Assembly: GCA_900541205.1 (NCBI GenBank)
Contig: UQIV01000001.1
Location: 180,626 to 244,625 of the forward strand
DNA from: an uncultured Collinsella sp.
Lineage (GTDB): Bacteria > Actinomycetota > Coriobacteriia > Coriobacteriales > Coriobacteriaceae
Length of the DNA stretch: 64,000 nucleotides
Direction of reading: 5' to 3'
Shown here piece after piece: positions 51,336-61,189 of this stretch. The translations under genes and the position numbers were made by a program. Numbering within the stretch: the first letter of the stretch is position 1; each line of letters opens with the position of its first letter. The notes beneath the pieces were generated by a model. The model was given only the letters and a program-made list of their open reading frames with translations. It was not told the origin of the DNA and did not search any database.

Positions 51336-52424
51336 CTAGTCTAGGCGGACTGGATCGTGGGGGTAGGCGTTGAGAATCTCGACGCCGTTCTCTGTCACCA
51401 GGGCTAGGTCCTCGATGCGGACGCCGGTGCGGCCGGGGAGGTAGATGCCCGGTTCGATGGAGAACGTCATGCCCGGCTCGACAACCTGCTCGTTGACGAG
51501 CGAGACGTCGCCCGGCTCGTGGTCCTGCAGGCCGATCGAGTGACCCAGGCGATGCGTAAAGTACTGCCCATAGCCCGCATCCTCAATCACGTCGCGCGCG
51601 GCGCGGTCCAGGTCACACATGCGCACGCCCGGTGCGATGAGTGCTTCGGCGGCCTCGTTGGCGCGGCGCACGATATCGTAGATGCGCGCCGTCTCCTCGT
51701 CCGGCTCGCCCCAAAAGAACGTGCGCGTCATGTCCGAACAGTAGTTGCAGCGGCGTCCGCCAATGTCGAACAGCACCACGTCGCCGCGCTTGAGCACGGT
51801 GTCGTCGGGCTCGTGGTGCGGATCGCCGGCGTTGGCGCCAAAGCTCACGATTGGCGGAAAGCTAAAGCCCTCGCAGCCGTGCTTGCGATACAGGCCGAGC
51901 ATCTGGTTGGCAATTTCGCGTTCCGTTACGCCCTCGTGGACGAGTTTGACCGCCTCGGCCATCACGGCGTCGTTAGCGGCCGAGGACACGCGCATAAGCT
52001 CCTGCTCGGCGGCATCCTTGTGGGTGCGCGAGGCGGTGACGGCAAAGTCGCCCAGGAAAAACTCGCTGGCGGCGTGGCGCTCCATAAGCGGCATCAAAAA
52101 GCCAGAGCGCATGACGGCGTCGATGCCGAGGGGCTTGGCAGGATTAACCTCGCGTGCGATGGCGTCGGCCACGACTTCGGTATCGGTGTGGTACGCGACG
52201 CGGGCATTGTCGTATTCCGGCAGCTGGTGTAGAGCGTTTACTAGGATTACCGGCTCGGCATTGCGCGCGAGCAGCACGCCGCAAAAACGCTCGAACATAT
52301 CGGCATAAAAGCCGGTCAGGTAATAGATCGACCACGGGTCGTTTACGAGCAGCTGCGCGCTGGGGTGCTGAGCCTCGAGCGCATCGAGCACGCGCGCCAC
52401 ACGCTGGTCATCGACATGTGCCAT
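51336..52424 (-). CDS. M24-family Xaa-Pro aminopeptidase-like metallopeptidase
   Basis: A 362-residue peptidase. The C-terminal pita-bread domain has the metal ligands in LFDIGGRRCNYCSDMTRTFFWG (Asp, Asp), HRLGHSIGLQDHEPG (His), MTFSIEPGIY (Glu) and GVRIEDLALVTENG (Glu). The N-terminal creatinase-like domain begins DDQRVARVLDALEAQHPSAQLLVNDPWSIYYLTGF. It removes N-terminal residues before proline. Start at 52424 (CAT on the plus strand) with AAAGGATG upstream; an in-frame start at 52472 is less likely. Bracketed by repeat families A and C on both sides. Confidence 0.9.
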   Translation of the reverse strand: MAHVDDQRVARVLDALEAQHPSAQLLVNDPWSIYYLTGFYADMFERFCGVLLARNAEPVILVNALHQLPEYDNARVAYHTDTEVVADAIAREVNPAKPLGIDAVMRSGFLMPLMERHAASEFFLGDFAVTASRTHKDAAEQELMRVSSAANDAVMAEAVKLVHEGVTEREIANQMLGLYRKHGCEGFSFPPIVSFGANAGDPHHEPDDTVLKRGDVVLFDIGGRRCNYCSDMTRTFFWGEPDEETARIYDIVRRANEAAEALIAPGVRMCDLDRAARDVIEDAGYGQYFTHRLGHSIGLQDHEPGDVSLVNEQVVEPGMTFSIEPGIYLPGRTGVRIEDLALVTENGVEILNAYPHDPVRLD

Positions 52425-52536
52425 GAAACATCCTTTCGCTAGGGTGGCACCATGGTATCCCAAGCCTGGCACATGGGGACGTTCCTTTTAGGCCGGCACC
52501 TTGGGACACTCCTTGGCATCCCAGCGCGCCCTCATA

Positions 52537-52603
52537 AGTTGCGGTGAAATACGGATTGATTAGCGGTCTGAAGTCATAAACCAGTCCGTATTTCACCGCA
52601 ACT
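52537..52603. repeat. Palindromic intergenic element, family A copy 6
   Basis: Arm 52537-52557 pairs with 52583-52603 with one U-G pair. The right flank reads GAGGAGGGGGG and the left CCCTCATA, the conserved outer flanks of the family. It is upstream of the M24 peptidase gene. Confidence 0.88.
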
Positions 52604-52634
52604 GAGGAGGGGGGATGGAGTGAACGGCGGGGTA

Positions 52635-52658
52635 GCAAAAAGAGCCCCGTCCCAAATT
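52635..52658. repeat. Family C half-element, inverted, right of the M24 peptidase gene
   Basis: GCAAAAAGAGCCCCGTCCCA followed by AATT is nearly the reverse complement of 51078-51101. It abuts the stop of the DUF1667 gene (minus strand) and could act as part of its 3' end. Confidence 0.7.
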
Positions 52659-52660
52659 AG

Positions 52661-53059
52661 CTAGGCTTTTTCGATGTCCATGCTGGCGATGAGGTTGATG
52701 CTGGTGCCGAGGATGTCTTCCAGCACGACGTCGCCCATGCGGATGGGGGCGTTGACTACCAGGCCGCGGATGAGGTCCATGGCTTGGGCGTGAAGTTCTA
52801 GCGGGATGGCCTCGGCCGTGCGTACGGGGAGCAGGGCCTCGTCGCCGCCAGATACGGCCACGGTGGTGGTGAGCACGCGCATGGGGCAGGTGAGCTCCTG
52901 ATGTGCGAACTTATCGCCGCGCGGACATTTGTTGCCGGTTACGGAGCGCACCTGTGCCACGGCGCCATTGGCGTCGCGCTCCACCTCTACGGTCAGAAGG
53001 CACTCGGATGGGCAGGTCGTGCAGTTGAACTGCAGCGTTTCGGTCGCATTGGCGCTCAT
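52661..53059 (-). CDS. DUF1667 protein of the glycerol-3-phosphate/FAD oxidoreductase operon
   Basis: A 132-residue protein with the DUF1667 pattern: FNCTTCPSECLLTVEVE, GNKCPRGDKFAHQELTCPMRVLTTTV, giving four cysteines likely to bind metal or an iron-sulfur cluster. These small proteins are found downstream of GlpA- and GlpB-like flavoproteins in anaerobes and are thought to be a third subunit. Three bases separate it from the gene before it on this strand. Confidence 0.85.
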   Translation of the reverse strand: MSANATETLQFNCTTCPSECLLTVEVERDANGAVAQVRSVTGNKCPRGDKFAHQELTCPMRVLTTTVAVSGGDEALLPVRTAEAIPLELHAQAMDLIRGLVVNAPIRMGDVVLEDILGTSINLIASMDIEKA

Positions 53060-53062
53060 GAG

Positions 53063-54409
53063 CTATGCCTCCTCAACGGGGTCGACGGACAGGACAATCT
53101 CGCTGACACCCAGGTCGAGTATACGTTGAATCACCTTTGCCGGTAGCGGGAAATTCTCCATAACGCTCGGTTTAAACGCGCGGACTTTACCGGCGAACAG
53201 TTCCTCGTCGTCGGCCAAGATCCTCACGCGGGCGGCCTCGACGGGTCGACGCACGCGGAAGTTGAGTTTTGTGAGTGCCACGGCCGTAATGCGTCCCGGC
53301 AGTGCGTATCCCGCAACGCCGGCAGGGGAGACGGTGAGCTCCCAGTCCGGAACGGTGCCCGCGTCGGTCCCCAGCGCGTACGCCGCCGCAGCTGCGCCAG
53401 CCCTCTCGGACTCACACGTCACGTTGTCGGCCAGGTCGTGTACGTGCAGCACGTTGCCGCAGGCAAAGATGCCCGGCACGCCCGTCTGCAGGTTCTGGTC
53501 AACCACGGCGCCGCGCGTGCGCGGGTCAAGCTCTACGCCCGCGGCAACCGAAAGCTCGTTCTCGGGAATCAAGCCCACCGATAGCAGCAGCGTGTCGCAC
53601 GGAACAATGCGCTCGGTCCCCGGAATGGGCGCCAGGCTCTCGTCGACCCGACTCACCTCGACGGCCTCCACGCGATCGTGTCCGATCACGCGCGTGACGG
53701 TGGTGGACAGATGCAGCGGAATGCCAAAGTCGTCTAGGCAGTTCTTGACGTTGCGGCGCAGACCGTTGGCGTACGGCATGAGCTCGTACACGCCCTCGAC
53801 CGAAATCCCCTCGAGCGTGCAGCGGCGTGCCATGATCAGCCCGATATCGCCCGAACCCAAAATGACGGCGCGCGAGCCGGGTTTGAGGTTCTCGATATTG
53901 ATGTATCGCTGTGCCAGACCCGCCGTAAACACGCCGGCGAGTCGGCTGCCGGGGATTTTGATCTCGCCGCGCGTGCGCTCGCGGCAACCCATGGCAAGGA
54001 CGACCGCGCGCCCGGTGAGCTGTAGCATGCCGGCGGTGCTCATGAGCGTGACGGTATGGACCGCGGTGTCTTCCGTAGGCTCGCCTGAATCAATCCCAAT
54101 CACCATGCTGTCCAGGAACAGCGCAATGTCGGTTGCGCGCACCTGGTCGATAAAGCGCTGCGCGTACTCGGGACCGGTGAGCTCCTGTTTAAAGTGCGAC
54201 AGGCCAAAGCCGGGGTGGATGCACTGGCGGAGGATGCCGCCCAGGTGCTGCTCGCGTTCCACGATGGCCACGCGTGTGCCTGTCTTATGCGCGGCCAGCG
54301 CGGCCGCCATGCCGGCAGGTCCGCCGCCGATAACGACCACGTCGAAGGCTTGCGTTTGTATGGCTTCGACGACGCTGCAATCATTAGCGCTCGATGTGAA
54401 TTCCGCCAT
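53063..54409 (-). CDS. NAD(P)/FAD-dependent oxidoreductase (GlpB-like partner)
   Basis: A 448-residue flavoprotein. The FAD-binding Rossmann motif is VVVIGGGPAGMAAALAAHK near residue 24, RAVILGSGDIGLIMARRCTLEG is the second nucleotide fold, and the C-terminal GIFACGNVLHVHDLADNVTCESERAGAAAAAYAL is the usual FAD-contacting end. It resembles the alpha subunit of sarcosine-oxidase-type and GlpB-type enzymes. With the upstream GlpA-like protein and DUF1667 it likely forms a three-part anaerobic dehydrogenase; the electron acceptor is not evident. Confidence 0.87.
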   Translation of the reverse strand: MAEFTSSANDCSVVEAIQTQAFDVVVIGGGPAGMAAALAAHKTGTRVAIVEREQHLGGILRQCIHPGFGLSHFKQELTGPEYAQRFIDQVRATDIALFLDSMVIGIDSGEPTEDTAVHTVTLMSTAGMLQLTGRAVVLAMGCRERTRGEIKIPGSRLAGVFTAGLAQRYINIENLKPGSRAVILGSGDIGLIMARRCTLEGISVEGVYELMPYANGLRRNVKNCLDDFGIPLHLSTTVTRVIGHDRVEAVEVSRVDESLAPIPGTERIVPCDTLLLSVGLIPENELSVAAGVELDPRTRGAVVDQNLQTGVPGIFACGNVLHVHDLADNVTCESERAGAAAAAYALGTDAGTVPDWELTVSPAGVAGYALPGRITAVALTKLNFRVRRPVEAARVRILADDEELFAGKVRAFKPSVMENFPLPAKVIQRILDLGVSEIVLSVDPVEEA

Positions 54410-54410
54410 C

Positions 54411-55865
54411 CTAGCGCACCCCCTTCAAAGGTCCCTCGACCAGCCAGGAGCCGGCGTCCTCCAGTAATACCTCGCTAGGGTCGCAGCCCAACTCGCGGGC
54501 AAGAATCGCCACCACACGGCTTTGGCAAAAGCCGCTTTGGCATCGACCCATGCCGGCACGACAGCGGCGCTTGACGCCTTCGACCGAAATCGCGCCCGGC
54601 TGGCGTCGGATCGCGGCCACGATCTCGGCCTCGGGCACCGTCTCACAGCGGCAGACAATCTGTCCCCACGTGGGATCGGACTCGATCAGCTCCTCCTTGC
54701 GCGCCAGCGGCGCGCGGTCAAAGTCGTCCGGCGCGCGGCGAATCGGGTCCCAATCGTCCCGCTCGTGCAGTTCCACGCTTGCCTCACGCATCACAAGCTC
54801 CATGCGCTCGGCAATGGCCGGCGCGCTTGCCACACCCGGCGACTGAATGCCCGCCGCCTGGAAAAGCCCCGGCACCACGGCCGACTGTCCAATAAAGAAG
54901 TCGTTCGTTCCCTGAATGACCGGACGACCGCCTGCAAATGCGCGCACCACGCGGTGCGTATCCAGATCGGGCACCAGCTTGCGCGCGCCGGTCAGCAGCG
55001 CGTTCACATCGCTCGCATAGGTCTGCGTGTCGCCCGGCTCGCGCACGGCGGCCGTGGCGGTGATCACGGTGTTGCCGTGCACGGTGCCCGTCACGATAAC
55101 GCCCTTCGACACCGGCGTCGGCACGGGGTAGAGCGGCATGAGCGTGCGCGGCTCCTTGTCCAGCACCACGATGTTGCCCTGACGCCAGACCATCTGGAAC
55201 TCCTCGGCACCCGCCATATGCGAGATGTCGGCGGCGCCGTTGCCCGCGGCGTTGATCAGGTAGCGGCAGCGCACGTTGCCAGCGGGGGTCGCCAGCGTAA
55301 AGCGCGCGTCGTCGGCCGAGCCCGCGACTTCAATCGCTTCCACCGGCGCAGACCGCATAAACGTCACCCCGTTGGCCACGGCGTTCTCCAGTGCGGCGAT
55401 GGCAACCTCAAACGGGTCGACAAAGCCAGTCGAGGGGCACCACAACGCGCACGTTGCATCGGCGCTCGCGCGCGGCTCTAATTCGTGGATGCGGTCGGGT
55501 TCGACGATCGACAGCTCGGGCACACCGTTGGCAAGGCCATTGCTCCGCAGTTGCTCCAGATGCGCGCGGTCCTCGTCGTTAAAGCCCAATACCATCGACC
55601 CGGTGCGGCAGAACAGAAAGCCGAGCTCCTGGGCCCAGGCGCCATACAGCTCGCAACCACGGGCATTGACCTGCGCCTTTACGGTGCCCGGCGCCGGATC
55701 GTAGCCGGCGTGCACCAGGCCGCCGTTGGCCTTCGACGCGACCAGCGCGATGTCGTTGGTCGCCTCGACCACGCAAATGGAAAGGTCAAATCTCGCGAGC
55801 TGTCGCGCGATAGCGCATCCGGTGATGCCCGCGCCGACAATCGCGATATCAAACGTTTCTGCCAC
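54411..55865 (-). CDS. GlpA-like FAD-dependent glycerol-3-phosphate dehydrogenase with C-terminal 2Fe-2S domain
   Basis: A 484-residue DAO-family flavoprotein. IAIVGAGITGCAIARQLARFD (residues 5-25) binds FAD. ATNDIALVASKANGGLVHAGYDP and GVIVTGTVHGNTVITATA are typical of GlpA/LhgO. The C-terminal BFD-like domain has CRCETVPEAEIVAAIRR and CRAGMGRCQSGFC. GTG start at 55865 follows GGGAGG. First gene of the three-gene operon. Substrate is probably glycerol 3-phosphate, though LhgO-like or other hydroxyacid substrates cannot be excluded. Confidence 0.85.
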   Translation of the reverse strand: MAETFDIAIVGAGITGCAIARQLARFDLSICVVEATNDIALVASKANGGLVHAGYDPAPGTVKAQVNARGCELYGAWAQELGFLFCRTGSMVLGFNDEDRAHLEQLRSNGLANGVPELSIVEPDRIHELEPRASADATCALWCPSTGFVDPFEVAIAALENAVANGVTFMRSAPVEAIEVAGSADDARFTLATPAGNVRCRYLINAAGNGAADISHMAGAEEFQMVWRQGNIVVLDKEPRTLMPLYPVPTPVSKGVIVTGTVHGNTVITATAAVREPGDTQTYASDVNALLTGARKLVPDLDTHRVVRAFAGGRPVIQGTNDFFIGQSAVVPGLFQAAGIQSPGVASAPAIAERMELVMREASVELHERDDWDPIRRAPDDFDRAPLARKEELIESDPTWGQIVCRCETVPEAEIVAAIRRQPGAISVEGVKRRCRAGMGRCQSGFCQSRVVAILARELGCDPSEVLLEDAGSWLVEGPLKGVR

Positions 55866-55882
55866 AGTGCCTCCCAGACAAG

Positions 55883-55897
55883 TTGACAGGCTGTCAA
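55883..55897 (-). promoter_or_regulatory. Perfect palindrome in the promoter region of the GlpA-like operon
   Basis: TTGACAG-G-CTGTCAA lies 18 bases upstream of the GTG start. It may be an operator overlapping a -35-like TTGACA. The regulator is unknown. Confidence 0.45.
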
Positions 55898-56190
55898 TAA
55901 GACTATCCTACGGTCTGCACGCCCCCAGCGCGGCGGCAATGCGGCGAACAGTCACGCAACACCCGCCAACGGCAGGCGAGGGGAGACCCGGCAACGTCGA
56001 CAACCTCGTCTGCCGACATCTACGGCAACCGTTCGTCTCGATCTGTAACAGTTAGACGAGGATTTGGGTTCCAGATGCTACAGATTGAGATGTTTGTGTC
56101 CGCGCCAGCCCCGCGCCTGGCCGTGGTCCCATATAAACAAACCCCGTGGTAAACTTGACCGGACTGTTAATATTCCGAAAGGTACCCGTA
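55898..56190. other. Divergent intergenic region, no gene seen
   Basis: This gap separates the minus-strand GlpA-like operon from the plus-strand membrane protein gene. I see only small complementary segments (TCGTCT/AGACGA around 56035-56060; ATCTGTA/TACAGAT) and no credible coding frame or RNA gene. Confidence 0.5.
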
Positions 56191-56622
56191 ATGTCCAAGT
56201 ACATCTCCGAGCTCATGTCGCCGCAGCTTATGGGCGTCGTCTATGCCTTCGTTGGCTTTATCATCGCCCTGTATGTGCTGTCGGTCGTCTATGTGTTCAT
56301 CGACGCTCGCCGCCGCGGCGCCAGCGCCTACGTGGCATGGGGCATCATCGCCCTCATCCCGTTTGTAGGCCTCATTGCCTACCTGGTCCTGCGCCCGCAC
56401 TCCTACGCGTCCGACCGCGAGGAGCAGGAGCTGGACATGGCCCTGCGCGAGCGCCAGCTTGCCCAGTACGGCACCTGCCCGCAGTGCGGCGCGCCCATCG
56501 AGAAGGACTTCGTCGTCTGCCCCGTGTGCGACACGCAGGTTCGCAACGTGTGCCCCAGCTGCCATCGCCCGCTCGACGCGCACTGGAAGGTCTGCCCCTA
56601 CTGCCGAACTCGCATCCAGTAA
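56191..56622 (+). CDS. Small membrane protein with double zinc ribbon
   Basis: A 143-residue protein. Two hydrophobic helices (about residues 10-35 and 47-68) are followed by a charged linker (SDREEQELDMALRERQLAQYG) and a cytoplasmic zinc-ribbon tail with CPQCGAPIEKDFVVCPVCDT and CPSCHRPLDAHWKVCPYC. Helices match the phospholipase-D-nuclease-N-terminal-like/PLDc_N type (AYVAWGIIALIPFVGLIAYLVLRPH). Function unknown; common in actinobacteria. ATG 56191 follows CGAAAGGTACCCGTA. Confidence 0.8.
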   Translation: MSKYISELMSPQLMGVVYAFVGFIIALYVLSVVYVFIDARRRGASAYVAWGIIALIPFVGLIAYLVLRPHSYASDREEQELDMALRERQLAQYGTCPQCGAPIEKDFVVCPVCDTQVRNVCPSCHRPLDAHWKVCPYCRTRIQ

Positions 56623-56751
56623 CGCATCCATCGTCGGGCCGGCCGCAAGCCACGGGCGCCGCGCGCCGCAAGCGCGCCCCGCAGCCCCGCCCCCACACGA
56701 TGAAGCATGCGTAGAAAATCGCCCGCCGTGCCATTAAGGTGCGGCGGGCGC

Positions 56752-56779
56752 TTGTATACCAAGGCAACCTGCCTATAAT
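56752..56779 (+). promoter_or_regulatory. Promoter of thrS
   Basis: TTGTAT (56752-56757), 16-base spacer, TATAAT (56774-56779), about 70 bases upstream of the thrS start. A GCCCGCCG/CGGCGGGC hairpin (56721-56749) sits just before the -35 and may end the upstream transcript. Confidence 0.65.
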
Positions 56780-56849
56780 GATGCAAGTCAAAAACGCCGA
56801 GCGCATCGCACGCACTTGCATCAGGCATCCGAGAGGAGAAAACATACCC

Positions 56850-58613
<1,764 letters not shown>

Positions 58614-58637
58614 GGCAAACTTCACAACAATTAACAT

Positions 58638-58670
58638 AGGCGACCGTCCACAAAGGACAGTCGCCTTTTT
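58638..58670 (+). terminator. Terminator of thrS (first of two)
   Basis: AGGCGACCGTCC (58638-58649) pairs with GGACAGTCGCCT (58655-58666, one C-A mismatch), followed by TTTT. Confidence 0.9.
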
Positions 58671-58684
58671 CATGCCGAAATAAG

Positions 58685-58712
58685 AAAAGCCGCTGGTTGA
58701 GCGGCTTTTTTT
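58685..58712 (+). terminator. Second tandem terminator
   Basis: AAAAGCCGCT (58685-58694) pairs with AGCGGCTTTT (58700-58709), loop GGTTG, followed by more T. Two terminators in a row insulate the polysaccharide locus from thrS. Confidence 0.9.
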
Positions 58713-58938
58713 GTTGCACAAAAAGGTACAGGTTTTTGTATCTTTCGACAGACGACATTATACGAGCAATTAATCCGCGTTTGCCCAGATTACGCAAAAT
58801 GTATTGCTAGTAGGTACATCTCCATACCCCTCTATAAAAAGCTGTACTTTTGCGACTGCGCCTAGCTGCGAGCGAGAAGCCTGTTCTAAACGCCCCTGCA
58901 TTTGCGTGCATCGCAAAGCAAGAGAAGGGGGCGAGAAC
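58713..58938. other. AT-rich leader of the polysaccharide locus
   Basis: The stretch is AT-rich, with TTGCTA at 58804 and TATAAA at 58833 (spacer too long for a standard promoter) and a TTTGCG/CGCAAA inverted repeat around 58907-58918. I expect the locus promoter here but cannot place it with confidence. Confidence 0.4.
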
Positions 58939-59529
58939 ATGGAACAGACGGCACGGCGCCAAGAGCAGCTGCCGGGCGCATTTAACGGCGTCACCACCAA
59001 CAGCCAGCATGGCCGCGTCCGCTGGTATTTGGTTCACACCCCCAATGGTAAAGAGCGCGAGACCTGTGAAAAGGTCCGTCGAATTATCCCGCACGAGTTG
59101 ATGCAGGACGCTTTTGTGATGCAAAAGGAGTTCTGGTTTAAGCGGGATGGCGCCTGGTCGCTCCAAACCAAACCCATGTACAAGGAATATTTCTTCGTCG
59201 CCACGCACGATGCAGCCGCGCTCGATAGGGCCTTGGCCCAGCTGAGCTTTGGCTGTCGCATCGCCGGTAGTAGGGAGCGGGCGTACATGCCCATGCCGGA
59301 CGATGCGCAGGACTGGTACCGCAGCGTGCTGGACGACGACGGCGTGGTGCGCAACAGCGTAGCGCGCATAGAAGACGGCGTGTTGCACATAGAGCAGGGT
59401 CCCTTGGTGGGGCAAGAGGCCCGCGTGCACAAGATCGACCGTCATAAACGCTGGTGCCTAGTGGACGTGGGCGAAGGTGACTCCGCATTTAGGGAGCTGC
59501 TGCCGCTCGACGTTCCCAGCAAAACGTAG
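58939..59529 (+). CDS. NusG-like processive antiterminator, LoaP type
   Basis: A 196-residue NusG paralogue. WYLVHTPNGKERETCEKVRRIIP is the NGN-domain start and KPMYKEYFFVATHDAAALDRALAQL matches the NGN core; the C-terminal GPLVGQEARVHKIDRHKRWCLVDV resembles the KOW motif. Located at the head of a surface-sugar locus, it fits LoaP, which lets RNA polymerase read through terminators in long polysaccharide operons. ATG 58939 follows AGAAGGGG. The housekeeping nusG lies elsewhere. Confidence 0.78.
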   Translation: MEQTARRQEQLPGAFNGVTTNSQHGRVRWYLVHTPNGKERETCEKVRRIIPHELMQDAFVMQKEFWFKRDGAWSLQTKPMYKEYFFVATHDAAALDRALAQLSFGCRIAGSRERAYMPMPDDAQDWYRSVLDDDGVVRNSVARIEDGVLHIEQGPLVGQEARVHKIDRHKRWCLVDVGEGDSAFRELLPLDVPSKT

Positions 59530-59644
59530 GGGAGACGTTGTACTAGCTGTTCGTTCGCAATTTTTGAATTTACCGATTGGGGGATCCCTGGACAACGGGG
59601 ACGTAAGTTTGACTGTGGCTGCTAAAGAAGTAACAGAGAAGTGT

Positions 59645-60316
59645 ATGCCAACGAGAGATGCACTTGTTGTAAATCAAATAAAGCCTAGTGGAACATTGGG
59701 CTATCGCTTTGTTAAGAGACTGTTTGACCTTGTTTTTAGTCTTATGGCAATCGTAATTTTATCCATTCCAGTGGGCCTTGTGTGCGTCCTGATTTGTCTA
59801 GAGTCTCCGGGTAATCCCTTCTACACCCAGGAGCGAGTTGGCAAAAATGGCAAGGCCATCAAGATTTATAAGCTGCGCAGCATGGTTTCCGATGCGGGTA
59901 ATGTTCAGAAGTATTTAAACTCGGAGCAGCTGCATCAGTGGGAAATTGAGCGCAAGGTCGATAACGATCCGCGTATCACTAAGGTCGGGCAGTTTATTCG
60001 TAAGTGCTCTATCGATGAGATGCCGCAGTTTCTCAATGTGTTGAACGGTGACCTTTCTGTTATCGGTCCTCGCCCCATTACGCGCGATGAACTCGAACTG
60101 CATTTTTCTGATGAGGAGAAGGATGTATTTCTTTCGGTTCAACCTGGAATTACCGGGTTATGGCAGGCAACGGATCGCAACGATGCGTCATTTGAAAGCG
60201 GTCTGCGCCAAAAAATCGAATTGCATTACGTCCGGAACCGTTGTTTTCGAATGGACTGGAAGTGTTTCGCTGGCACTTTCGGCGCCATGTTTGGCAAGGA
60301 GAGGACGGGCAGATAG
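59645..60316 (+). CDS. Polyprenyl-phosphate sugar-1-phosphate transferase (initiating, WcaJ/RfbP type)
   Basis: A protein of about 223 residues. One membrane hairpin near RFVKRLFDLVFSLMAIVILSIPVGLVCVLICLESPG precedes the catalytic domain: QERVGKNGKAIKIYKLRSMV, RKCSIDEMPQFLNVLNGDLSVIGPRPI and VQPGITGLWQ are the family signatures. It attaches the first sugar phosphate to the lipid carrier to start the repeat unit. Start uncertain: ATG 59645 after AGAGAAG is used; GTG/TTG codons near 59609-59615 after GGGGACG are alternatives. It is clearly poorer in GC than rfbA. Confidence 0.88.
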   Translation: MPTRDALVVNQIKPSGTLGYRFVKRLFDLVFSLMAIVILSIPVGLVCVLICLESPGNPFYTQERVGKNGKAIKIYKLRSMVSDAGNVQKYLNSEQLHQWEIERKVDNDPRITKVGQFIRKCSIDEMPQFLNVLNGDLSVIGPRPITRDELELHFSDEEKDVFLSVQPGITGLWQATDRNDASFESGLRQKIELHYVRNRCFRMDWKCFAGTFGAMFGKERTGR

Positions 60317-61186
60317 ATGGAAATCTCCGTCATCATTCCGACTCTTAATGCTGAGCATGAAATCGATGGGCTTTTAATTGCCCTCGAACATCAGTCTATT
60401 CAGCCGGTTGAGATTCTGATCGTTGATTCTGCTTCGGAAGATAAAACTATCGAGCTGGTCAGGCAACACAAAATAGTCCGCCTGTTGGAGATTGATCGCC
60501 GGGATTTCAACCACGGCACCACAAGAGATATGGCGCTAAGGGAGTCGAGAGGTGACTTTGTATGTTTCCTCACCCAAGATGCTGTGCCTGTTTCTGATGA
60601 TTACCTGAAGCGGCTTGTTGCTCCCATGGTTGATGATTCCGACATCGCTCTCGTAAGCGGCAGGCAGCTGCCTAAGGCGGATGCCCGACGTTTTGAACAG
60701 CTGGTGCGTGGTTTCAACTATCCCGACTGGCCATCCGTTCGTTCCAAATGCGATCTCGAGAAACTCGGTATTAAGACGTTCTTTGCATCTGATGCCTGTT
60801 CTGCCTATCGACGAACTGCATATCTCGAATGCGGTGGATTTGATCGTGTTAATACCAACGAGGACATGCTCATGGCCGCCAAGTTTATCGCCTCGGGTAT
60901 GAAGGTCGCTTACGAGCCGCGTGCCGAGGTCTATCACTCGCATAACTTGACGCCAGCCCAACAGTTTGCCCGCAACCGTGCCGTTGGTTTCTTTCTCGAA
61001 ACGCATACAGACGAACTCATGCATGCAAGTGAGATTGGTGAAGGAGGCCGGCTAGTCAAGATGGTTTCGTCGCAACTCCTACGAGAGGGAAGTTTTGGCG
61101 AGTTCGTTGCTTTCGGAGCTGACTGCTGCGCCCGTCTTCTCGGAAATCGTGCTGGCCGCAGGGCAGCAAGAAATGAAAGGTTATAG
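60317..61186 (+). CDS. Glycosyltransferase family 2, rhamnosyltransferase-like
   Basis: A 289-residue GT-A protein. VIIPTLNAEHEIDGLLIALEHQSIQPVEILIVDSASEDKT is the GT2 nucleotide-binding fold; DFNHGTTRDMALRESRGDFVCFLTQDAVPV contains the D-x-D-like metal site, and FDRVNTNEDMLMAAKFIASGMKVAYEPRAEVYHSHN the catalytic region, as in rhamnosyltransferases. It starts right after the sugar-transferase stop (TAGATGG). The following rfbA and rfbB make dTDP-sugars, which fits a rhamnose donor. Confidence 0.85.
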   Translation: MEISVIIPTLNAEHEIDGLLIALEHQSIQPVEILIVDSASEDKTIELVRQHKIVRLLEIDRRDFNHGTTRDMALRESRGDFVCFLTQDAVPVSDDYLKRLVAPMVDDSDIALVSGRQLPKADARRFEQLVRGFNYPDWPSVRSKCDLEKLGIKTFFASDACSAYRRTAYLECGGFDRVNTNEDMLMAAKFIASGMKVAYEPRAEVYHSHNLTPAQQFARNRAVGFFLETHTDELMHASEIGEGGRLVKMVSSQLLREGSFGEFVAFGADCCARLLGNRAGRRAARNERL

Positions 61187-61189
61187 CTA

